Assembly (NCBI GenBank): GCA_001600455.1
Contig: BCKC01000002.1
Span: 3,424,171-3,488,170, forward strand
Length of the DNA: 64,000 bases
Direction of reading: 5' to 3'
From: Endocalyx cinctus
Taxonomy: Eukaryota; Ascomycota; Sordariomycetes; Amphisphaeriales; Apiosporaceae
Positions 1-9,016 of this stretch are shown piece by piece; the stretch's first letter is position 1; the number at the start of each line of letters is the position of its first letter. The notes below the pieces were generated by a model that was not told the DNA's origin, did no database searches, and was given only the letters and a program-made list of their open reading frames with translations. Position numbers and translations under genes: made by a program.

Positions 1-274
1 GTACAGTAGCACAAAAGACGGAGAAGGGGGGGGGGCCGCTAGAGTTTTTTATAACACACTATACTACTATATCCAAGACATAATTATATGCAGGTACCCG
101 CCCCGTAAATGCGCGTCCGTGTCACCGGCGGATTACGAACGAAAAGGATCCCCCCTCAAAACATATCCATTAGATATGGAAGATTATTCCCGAGTTGTAA
201 TGACCACATTATTCACACGTGATAAAGGTCAAAGTCCCTGAACTAGGACGAGTCTCTCGAAAATAAAAAAAATT

Positions 275-276
<2 letters not shown>

Positions 277-306
<30 letters not shown>
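277..306 (+). repeat. T30 homopolymer
   Basis: An uninterrupted run of about 30 T. Similar long A or T runs recur through the spacers, for example at 13584-13607, 19788-19812, 25749-25768 and 25829-25851. Confidence 0.95.
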
Positions 307-1077
307 CTTTTGATATGGAGAGGCGAGAGTGGAGAATCCCGGTTTTAGGGGGACATTAATACGCGCTGAGATTGACGTGGGGTGGAAATATCAGAGGATG
401 GGTGAGAAGGGTCTTCCGCACGCGGGGCGTAATAATAATTATATGGATTATAGCGGAAACGAGCGGGGAGGGAAATGGGGAGGAGGGTGTGGGTAATAAT
501 ACATCAAGTCAAGGTCAATTATTCGGTTCAGTTTCAGGGGATACACCAACTTTTTTGGTTTGTTTGTTTCTCGTTTATTCAAGGGGCCAAGGCAATTGGA
601 ATTGAACTTATTGAAAATTAATTATACCGTGATGTTTACATAGTAAGCTTCCAAAATTGGCAGCTTGGACCGGCCAATTCTGGAGCCTTAAAACACCCCC
701 AATAAGTACATTTTTAACGGGGGCATCTATTTCTCAAAGTTTATTTTACATGTATGAAGATAATAGAAAATATGTTAATATATGATGTTGTCTCGGCTAA
801 TATCTGACGAGCGTTAACCCTTAGTCAGCTTCTAGCCTCGCCAGTGAGGCCTCGAGCCTCAATCCTTTACATTACAAATGTACCTGGATATATAATAAAT
901 GATACAGTCAATTAAGCTAATACTCAGCAAAGATAACTCCATAAATCATATCAATTCAGTTGGTTTGAAGAGGCTACGAGAGTATGGTGCCTCGAGTCGG
1001 TTCTCTATGGCAAGCTCGACAAGTTCGTCCTCGCGGGCAGCCATACAAGCACCCTGCACATCGTCTTTTGTGACCTT

Positions 1078-1500
1078 TTACTAGCCTGTTCTGAATGCAA
1101 TATTTTCCGGCCTGCTTATGCGAGTTTCCGGAGTGATTTAGCCCCCAGCACGAGATTCTTTCCGCCTGAGGTACCATATGAATCTTTCGCTGGATATTCC
1201 CCGTAGCTTCTGTGATTCTCTCTTGAACTTACCACCGGGAGGGCTGGAATATCTGAGCAACCTCTCACGGCAAGACCGAGGGACTAGAGTGTAGGAACCC
1301 TTGCTTTCGAAAGAGTAAAGCTTCGCATTCCTCGTAAGCTAATTTATCTGGGTCATCGTTGCCTGCTATATATGAGTCTCAGTCTCGAGATACCCTCGTT
1401 TGATCCATGGATTTTCTCAACCCGCTAGTTAACTGCGCTAGTTCAAGTCGCAACCACTGCAATGCCCATTGACGAAACCCGCTCGCCACCTGGCAGCGAA
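1078..1500 (-). pseudogene. possible decayed gene relic, product unknown
   Basis: Read on the minus strand from about 1493 downward, one frame gives roughly 140 codons of protein-like sequence (for example QWALQWLRLELAQL and NDDPDKLAYEECEALLFRKQ) broken by TGA, TGA and TAA. Each stop is one C-to-T change from CGA or CAA, the pattern expected of RIP. Further stops follow upstream. A GGTAAGT donor-like site near 1230 leaves open that one stop lies in a small intron. I do not recognise the family. It could also be a chance open stretch. Confidence 0.35.
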
Positions 1501-3797
1501 AGAACCGCTATGCTGGCTTGCCTCAAATTTCATGTGTTGGGTATAATCTGTACAATTCAGTACTGAAATGATGAAAAGTGGTAAATTGGTAATGATGTAA
1601 AAGGAGAAATGATTTTACTAATCAGAATCATTCGGAAGTAAGTATAACTGGCGCACGGGCCAGCTGGTAGCATACTATATTCGCTAGCTCGAGGCTGGTG
1701 TTGTGGCTGAATGTGGCTTTTCATATCTAACTATATCAACATTGAACAACATTATGTCTTAGAGATTTTAGACTGGTATTGTTCTGATGTCGTGGAGACA
1801 GAGGCGGTGGACCAGCTAGCAAGGAACGTGGGACGTACATCTTCTCAATTTGCGATCATTACGCGGAGTACGGGTTGATACCAGAGATGACGACAATCCG
1901 CAAGTTTCCCGTGCCTTCTTAAGTTCCACGCAAAGATGCTAACATTCAACAACACCACCCAACAATTTCCCTAGACTGACAACGGAAGACCTAGAAGCAT
2001 GCCCAATCGATGCTTCAGACACATTCTCGGAATATGTCCTCCCATCTCCATAACTAGTATCTGAGGTGTCAGATGTTCATAAACATAAATACATGTAACG
2101 TAGCAAACTCACTCATAATCTGGCGTACAGAACTCCTTCTCCTCAAAAGATATATCTCCAAGGGTTTACGATCGATCGATAACCGAAGGTTGCATCCCGT
2201 ATCGTTTTATTGTATCTTTACCCGATGGTGTGATGTTTGCAGCAATCAAGACTTCTTTTCTGCAAAGGGCAAGTGTAAAATATGGTAAAAAGAAATATTT
2301 AATAAACTTATCAAAAGTTTTATCAAATAAGAAAAAGGAGAAGTTCATATTACGTATGAGTATTTGCAATATACTATGAGTAGTCCCTTATATTAAGTAT
2401 AGGCATGCAGATATTCGTTCTCTGCTTTTCTTTTCTATGTATCGTTGAAAGAAACTATTCAGACATGCCAATTAAAGGATCGATCGGAGAGCATTTGAAT
2501 GATGAAAAACTTAAATTCTAAATGAGATGTAAAGCCTCGTCCCATATGTGCAAATAAAGGGGCTTCGATACTGATTTATTTTTGATCCGGTTTATTTTGT
2601 TGTTGAAATACCACAAGACATTAAGTTACATATAGCCTTAGTCTATTGCTTTTATGTTTTTAAATATGTACAGTTGAATACTATATAGGACTGACTGAAG
2701 TGATTTTGTAAATGGACATCAGTTAACATCTTAGGGGGCCTGACAGTGCAGGTCTTCTAAAGAAAATAGCATGAATTCTTCTGGCAACATAAATCATCAA
2801 ATAATCAAAACTGAACATCCCTTGGCTTCAATAACAACAGGTAACATATTCCATAGCCGTATTCCAATTAGCCAAGTCATGCTCACATCGAATAAGTCAT
2901 TGAAGTAATAGGATACAGAGACTTGACTTGTATATACAAAGGAATCACAAGCAATACGAAGCGTATAAAGGAGAGGTTTTTAAGATCTACGATGAGAAAA
3001 CCGCGATTGATCCGGAGATGGCCCCTCTCCTTCCGGCACAGCATACCTAAAATTAGAATATATAGGTATTAATTATGGGACGTTACCAGCGTTTACGTAA
3101 CTGTAAGACGGTATAATAACCCACCGTTCTCAAGAGAGATCCGAATGATTTGTACTACTCCGTACAGATATAACATTTACTGAGGTGATCATATCTTATT
3201 TAGTTTATCTACTATATTAGAATCTTTAAACATATCGTTAAAAGTAAGGATCGTCCTGAACTCTCTTCTTTTTTTTTTTCTTCTTTGCTCCATTAACGGT
3301 AAATGGGAGTAACTTTTGCATATTTTGGGGGTTAGAGCATATCACCATGTCTTCCAACATTCAGTATCCCATCGTCCCGACTTCGGGAAACAACCCTCAC
3401 GGGCAAATGCCATACTCAGCGAGTGTCTTCCAGAACATACATACATGCTTTGGCTGTACGACTGTATTTAGGCTACAAGAGAATATGTCACGTAAGTAAA
3501 TTTGTTCACGGGATGGTTGAAGATGCATGTTGCTTCCGTTTAATTACGGGCAGCTGCAATGAAACGAAGGGACGTAGATACTACCGTGCCTTGGCTTTGT
3601 ATCTGCATCTTCAGATATCACCTCTTGTTATATCGGACAGTCAGAAGGAGACGACTAGGTAGCTTTAAAGTCCCCCAAGGTACGCCTGAAATATCCCCAC
3701 TGGTTTCGAACTCGCTAGATTCACTTTGCACCCATCTTGGGCATAAGTAACTTCATCTATTCTCTCTAACAGCTCGCAGCTACAGAGTCATTTCAAT

Positions 3798-5090
3798 ATG
3801 AATCACCGACAAGTAAAACTTGCCCTCCTGGGACTTCTCTCCGTCGTCGATGCCTCCTACTTATCGGCTTCTAAAACCACCAAGACCAACGTGGATAGAG
3901 CCGTCGCACGCGCCCCTGCTATCCCAACTAGCACGCTTATCTCTGACTTCCAGAAGAACAATGTCTCGTCAAGCTGGGCTGAGGGTCATCCAAAGGTCTG
4001 GGATTCCGAGGCAGTCAAGATTACCGTGTCGGGACCCTTAGACGTGAGCCCGGACGAAAAGTTCCTGGCTCGGGCATCCAAGAGAAACCTGACAATCTAC
4101 GACCTGGCCACGCAGGAAATAGTATCTACCGTCAACATTGACTTCGATGGCGATGCTGACAGCGTCACAATCCTCCCGGGCGTAGACGACGGTTACGATA
4201 TTTTCGTCTCGTCGCTGAGTTATCAGGAACCTGACTTCGTCACGCAACTGCATCTCTCACCCGAGGGGATCGCTGTCGGTGAACAGACGCAGTACGAAGG
4301 CAGGTTCTCAAGCTTCGACGGGCGACTCGGCCCCTTTAGCCGGGACGGCCGACGTTTCTTAGCCGAAGTCAAGACGACGGTAGTTATGAGCGACCAAGCG
4401 GCCATCTACGACGTCGGCAAGCCGGACTCGAACATCACCTTGATCGGGCACATGGACTCTATCATGAGCGCTGCTTTCAGCCCGGACGGGGCCCTCGTCT
4501 CCACCGCGGCTTGGGACGGCTACGGCAAAGTCTGGAACGCCTCCACGGGCGAGCTGATCCACGACTTTGGTCCGAGTGGCGGCCAGAACTGGATCACCAA
4601 TTTCTCTCCCGACGGAGAGTATATCCTGGTAGCGAACGCGGCGAACCCGCCATCCGTTAACATCTGGCCCGTCTCGGACATGTCGGCCGAGCCGATGACG
4701 ATCGGGAACTTCCGCAACTGGGTCCGCACGGCGTCGTGGACGTCCGACAGCAAGCTCCTCGCGCTCGGAAGCTACGGGCTCATCCAGGTCTTCTCCGTCG
4801 AGGAGCGGAAAGTCGTCCAGAGGTGGGAGATGGAGGACCAGTCCAACTTCGAGTCCTGGAACCTCATCTGGATCGAGAGCGAGTCCGGCCTGAAGCTGAC
4901 GTACCGCACGACGGCCGGCTTGGAGGTGTACGACTTCGAGGCGAACTTGAAGTATCGATGGGGTCCTGATGATTTCGCCCAGTACGACGGAGCCGGCTCG
5001 GGCGATGGCACATTTTTGATCAAGAGCCAAGGCTGGATTGGCGGCGGTGATGCTGACCGTAACATCAGATTCTACGAATTCCCAATCTAG
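3798..5090 (+). CDS. secreted WD40-type beta-propeller protein
   Basis: A single-exon gene of 430 aa. The first about 20 residues (MNHRQVKLALLGLLSVVDAS) look like a cleavable signal peptide, and there are several N-glycosylation sequons (NVS, NLT, NIT, NAS). The rest reads as about seven beta-propeller blades. They carry repeated 'SPDG'-type turns followed by small/hydrophobic strands, such as VSPDEKFLA, FSPDGALVSTAAWDGYGKVW, FSPDGEYILVA and WTSDSKLLALGS. One clear WD40 blade has a GH ('LIGHMDSIMSAAFSPDG') and ends in KVW. WD40 proteins are normally intracellular scaffolds, so a secretory version is unusual. Its ligand and function cannot be read from sequence. The next gene downstream, same strand, is an AA9 LPMO also entering the secretory pathway. 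No intron is needed, and the ATG chosen is the only one that exposes the signal peptide. Confidence 0.85.
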   Translation: MNHRQVKLALLGLLSVVDASYLSASKTTKTNVDRAVARAPAIPTSTLISDFQKNNVSSSWAEGHPKVWDSEAVKITVSGPLDVSPDEKFLARASKRNLTIYDLATQEIVSTVNIDFDGDADSVTILPGVDDGYDIFVSSLSYQEPDFVTQLHLSPEGIAVGEQTQYEGRFSSFDGRLGPFSRDGRRFLAEVKTTVVMSDQAAIYDVGKPDSNITLIGHMDSIMSAAFSPDGALVSTAAWDGYGKVWNASTGELIHDFGPSGGQNWITNFSPDGEYILVANAANPPSVNIWPVSDMSAEPMTIGNFRNWVRTASWTSDSKLLALGSYGLIQVFSVEERKVVQRWEMEDQSNFESWNLIWIESESGLKLTYRTTAGLEVYDFEANLKYRWGPDDFAQYDGAGSGDGTFLIKSQGWIGGGDADRNIRFYEFPI

Positions 5091-5864
5091 TTATGTGTAC
5101 TGATGTTGAGAAACGAGACGGAATATTTTCAATATCTGGGGAAAACAGTTACAGAAATGGGGTGAACCCCAGCAAGGTACTCCTGAAGCCCTAGCTCAGG
5201 GGGGCAGACAACCAGTAGATATCATAAATGTATATAGGAGTATTTCTCCTTTATTCTATGAGCTATATAGTTACCAACTAAGTCTCGTTTATATCTTTTA
5301 TACTGAATCCTTCTTGCAATTACACCAAGTTGAAGTTATAGTGACCGTAGTCGAGCTATAGACAAAAAAACTTTACGTGAGGTGCCTTTCTCAACGGCTT
5401 ATTTCCGACGTAAGAATCAAACAATGAAATCGAAACCTCTCAAACACGACAGTTCTATCACATATTCACAAATATGAGTAAACATCTCATCATATGCCGA
5501 ACAAACGATGGTTTCCATCTACGGGATCTGAGACTGATGATAATTATGGCGTGATATCAAGTTCAAGTGTGCGGGAAACGTTGTAGTCGGAATCTAGGTT
5601 CCACCTCATTTATTTGTCTGCAACTTCACAATTAGCCATAATTGTTAGAATATCCGGATTGTGGTAGGCAGGCCGTGTATGTGCCACTCGTATATGCATG
5701 GCGGTCCGCGATAGGGGAACTACTCCACGGCATAGAAGGCTGTCGCCAGACACAGGAAAGCACAAAAGAGGCCCCCTAGCCGCTCAGAACTTCCAGAGTT
5801 TTTCTTTCACAGACTCATTCTCTAAGACATCTTACTCATTTCGAACTTCTGCTTGCTCAACACG
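5091..5864. other. intergenic: 3' end of WD40 gene and LPMO promoter
   Basis: There is no gene here. TGTATATA at 5229-5236, 139 nt past the WD40 stop, matches the recognition element expected for the Pumilio protein encoded at 30046-33243. Closer to the LPMO start the DNA holds a GGCTAA element (next entry) and a CT-rich stretch just upstream of the ATG. Confidence 0.5.
5632..5637 (-). promoter_or_regulatory. possible XlnR/XYR1-type GGCTAA site
   Basis: TTAGCC on the plus strand (GGCTAA on the minus strand) lies about 228 bp upstream of the AA9 start codon. GGCTAA is the hexamer bound by the fungal cellulase/xylanase activator XlnR/XYR1. A six-base match is expected often by chance, so only its position before a cellulolytic-type gene makes it worth noting. 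Confidence 0.25.
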
Positions 5865-7032
5865 ATGCTCTCGTTCCAACGTGCCGCGTCTCGAACCGCT
5901 TTGCTGTCGGGGCTTATCCTCTCGGGTCTGTCCCCTGCCACCGGCCACTGTAAGTAGCTTCTCCTTATGTATTTGTCACAAGTCTAGCTAATAGACATAG
6001 ATGGCTTCCCTGTCGTTCTAATCAATGGTATCGCGTCAGAGTGGTGGGAATTCATTCGGTATGTTAATTATATATATAGCACTCTCATGCCGATAAAACC
6101 GGTGCTAAATACTCCACAGCCCGACTTCCCTGGACAGCGCCGGGTATCAGTGGTACCCTGACTTCAGCTGGGACTCCGAGCCGATGATCTGTGGCCTGAA
6201 CGGAACACAGACCGGTCACCAGACCGGCACCGCCACGATCGAAGCTGGTGGTGTTATCGGGTTCCGCGCGTTCGCTGCGACTTACGCCAAAGGCTTCGTC
6301 CAGCCACATGAAGTGAGACTCTCGTTACCTTAACGCGAAGAAAGATAAAAAAAAAGGGACTAACATGGCTGCAGTTTGACCCCGTGTCTGACGGTATTAC
6401 TCACTGGGGCCCAGGTCAGGCGTACATGTCCAAAGCTCCGGGAGATATCGAGGATTACCAGGGCGACGGAGATTGGTTCAAGATAGGAACCAGTGGTGCG
6501 TCTGATGGTATGAACTGGGACTCGAACCTTCAACCTGAGGTGATAATAACCTATCCGGTTTTCACGTGATCTTCTCTTTGAAAGACGGAATTGAAATGCT
6601 AAGGATTTCCAGATGAACTTCACCATTCCCAAGGCTACGCCGCCTGGCAAGTACCTAGTTAGGGTGGAGCATTTCAATATCTCACCCAACAAGGACCAAA
6701 CCCAGCTCTTCGTCAACTGTGCTCAGGTCGAAGTGACAGGCTCCGGTGAAGGTACATATTCGTACACCCGAACACGCTCGTTTAAACGATACAGGATATT
6801 GATTATGATTTAGGTACTCCCGGCCCGACTGTCAAGCTACCTGGATACGACCCAACCGACCCAAGTAAGTTTACGAACTAAGAAAGGGGAAGATGGACCC
6901 AAAGCAATTGAGGACCTTTACTGACTTAGAACCCTAGGCATCTGGCTGCCACGCGCCCTGTACCGCCCGTTCAAGCCGTCGGATTTGCTGAAGAACTACA
7001 AAGGCCCGGGACCTGAAGTTTGGACGGGATAA
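5865..7032 (+). CDS. AA9 lytic polysaccharide monooxygenase, variant copper site
   Basis: Seven exons: 5865-5949, 6001-6058, 6120-6312, 6375-6539, 6613-6751, 6814-6864 and 6938-7032, giving 261 aa. Residues 1-27 are a signal peptide ending in ATG, so the mature protein starts at His28, the first ligand of the AA9 histidine brace. The codon after it is split by intron 1 and gives HYGFPVVLING, a typical AA9 start. The second ligand is His122 (ITHWGPGQAYM). The Cys pair in MICGLN and VNCAQ, the 'IPKATPPGKYLVRVEH' strand and the C-terminal 'YDPTDPSIWL..GPGPEVWTG' are all family hallmarks. AA9 enzymes oxidatively cleave crystalline cellulose or related glucans outside the cell. Oddities: the usual axial Tyr in Q-F-Y-x-x-C is Phe200 (QLFVNCAQ), and the second-shell His of the 'LH' motif is replaced (EHFNIS), while Gln198 is kept. 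No CBM1 is attached. The alternative is a non-cellulolytic AA9-like protein. Confidence 0.9.
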
Positions 7033-7805
7033 AGCATCTCGCATTCCCCGTTTCCAACTGTACTACTTCATCACACGTTTCAGGTTGTGAAGTACCAAAT
7101 TCCAAGTTTGAAATGTCGGTGTTAATCTGCTGAACAGACATGGGGTGAGCAATATGTGACGAGATGGAAATACTGCTTTGGAAGAGGGATATTCGCCAAT
7201 CATGTCCAAATTTTAACAGTTTGAGTCTGTAGTGAAGACGTCGAGTTGCGTATTATAGGACTTTTATATAGTCGTGGAATATGAATCGATCGAAAGGAAG
7301 TTTTCCAACTAGTTTTTCTTCCATTATTGACAGGCCATGAAGCTTATCACGATGGCATGAACGAAGAAGAAAAAAATCAGATCATCGCAAATTTCTATAT
7401 TCACAATCAACCCACCGATTGTATATATCATACGAAGTCCGTCTTTGGTGGTCAATCTATTCCAGCGATTAGAGCGAAGTTATCGATGACAGGAGAAAGA
7501 AATGAGTGCTATGAATTATGAAGTGAGGTTGAGGAAGTGTATAAGTATGTCCCACTTTTACATAATAAAGCACCCATATGTAGAATGACCTGTATTAGCC
7601 TATCAGAATGGAGTGAAACATATTTACATAGCAATGAAGTAACGCAAATATTACTCCTCTGCAACCTACCTTTACAAATAGTGAAGTTCATCTCGCATGC
7701 AAGAACACTCATAATGCCGCTCTAATCTAGGCTCTGTTTCCATGATGTAGCTATGGTCGGCTGCGGAGGCGTTGGTAAGATTAATCTAACAACACAGACC
7801 GGACA

Positions 7806-7925
7806 AGGGTGCTCGTCGTCGAAGATATTCCCGTTCTGCCGGTAACGGATCTATCTCGAGATGTCCACGGCTATGATTTTGGTCCACTCCACGAGTATCT
7901 CGACTTCATTATCGGCCTTAATTAG
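7806..7925 (+). pseudogene. coding-like fragment, product unknown
   Basis: A plus-strand stretch of 39 codons with strongly protein-like composition (RVLVVEDIPVLPVTDL then DVHGYDFGPLHEYLDFIIG) ending in TAG. No start, splice structure or continuation of matching quality is visible. I cannot assign a family. It may be a remnant or an exon of a broken gene. Confidence 0.25.
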
Positions 7926-7998
7926 GGTTAGTCTCACCATATACGCGCAAGGTCCTTCAACTGACAATGTTAAAGGTTGCCGTGCCGTTCGTGACATC

Positions 7999-8483
7999 TC
8001 AGTACGGGGGCTCTCCATACAGGAAAGCTTGGAGAAAAACGTATCGCGCCATCACTTTGAGGCTGTCGGATCTCACGAGACGGCGTGATAGCCTATACGT
8101 GTTCGAAAAGATACTAGGGAGCTCTTTCAAGCTCATACTCAGATGTATTACAGCATGCTTGTCCTTCTTACAAGTAACACCATCCTCCTTCAAATAGCTG
8201 GCCGGCACAAAGTCAGACAGCGTGAGTACGGCGGGGAACTCAGCCACGTTTTTCTCATTCACCTTGGCCGGTACGCCGTGACCTGTGCTGGATAACGCCT
8301 CGCCTTGCCGCGGCGGTATAGCGAGGAGAACGAGGGGGTCCGGCTTGATAACGGCGTCCAGTCCTACGTCGCCGACCAGCGACTTTAGGAGATTATCATG
8401 GTACATAACTTCGGTGACGACGTTGCTTAAGATCTGGGCCGGCCAACTCTGAGAGCCCGATTTCTTACGGACATACCCCTGAA
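7999..8483 (-). pseudogene. coding-like exon remnant, product unknown
   Basis: On the minus strand a TTTCAG acceptor-like site at about 8484 opens an uninterrupted frame of about 160 codons down to TGA. The first about 100 codons are GC-rich and protein-like (GYVRKKSGSQSWPAQ, SLVGDVGLDAVIKPDP, PAVLTLSDFVPASYLKED). A GTAAGA donor-like site near 8180 suggests the real exon ended there, since the codons after it lose bias. No companion exons are found in the AT-rich flanks, so this looks like a gene fragment. The protein family is not recognised. Confidence 0.3.
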
Positions 8484-8980
8484 ACTGTCGAGAGGAGTTC
8501 AGTCGTATGATACGTTACAAAAAGAATAGGATATGACTTAGGATTGTTATATATATATATATATGTAGAACCTAAGCAGCCTTTGTTATGTTCTGTCTGG
8601 GTCTTATGTCTGTGCCATTTTTAGCCCCTTTATATCGTATCGCGTCTTTCCCTTGGCTTAGACCGGTGGGCCTATTAGACACACCTGATCACGGTTTCAG
8701 GCGACTAATCAGGTTACAGTTGGCTATGTTAGTGGGCTTAATTTTCAGGTTGGACTAAAGGCGTGTAATAAGGCGTCTTGGATAAGGTATCTTAATTAGT
8801 ATGCTATGGAAGTTATCAGCACGCTGGTGAGAACAGGATGCGGTTTGCTATGTACATATGTACACGTATGGAATCCTAGAATCCCCCTTTTGCAGTAGGG
8901 AACCGGTGACCTGTCTGCGAGCTTAATGTTATTTAAGTCGCGATTGAAGCGTACAAGTAGAGATTTTCTGACATACCCTA

Positions 8981-8981
8981 G

Positions 8982-9016
<35 letters not shown>
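8981..9016 (+). repeat. (GCCT)9 tetranucleotide microsatellite
   Basis: Nine perfect GCCT units in tandem, followed by a degenerate copy (AGCAGTGCCTAGCTGCC). It lies in AT-rich spacer outside any gene and is likely length-variable between strains. Confidence 0.95.

Larger units (their letters stand above)
1..3797. other. AT-rich gene-poor spacer
   Basis: No intact gene is recognised. Short open frames here lack codon bias, splice structure and family resemblance. The stretch holds a T30 homopolymer, a possible minus-strand gene relic around 1078-1500, and one TACTCCGTA motif at 3156-3164. The AT bias and broken frames would fit old repeat DNA altered by repeat-induced point mutation, but no element boundaries are visible. 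Confidence 0.6.

Noticed and set aside
4359..5030. 223-codon minus-strand open frame
   Set aside because: Antisense shadow of the GC-rich WD40 gene; no domain, and Arg/Val/Asp-rich as expected of a shadow frame.
8981..9016. Possible CRISPR-like or regulatory repeat
   Set aside because: Perfect 4-nt units without spacers: a microsatellite.
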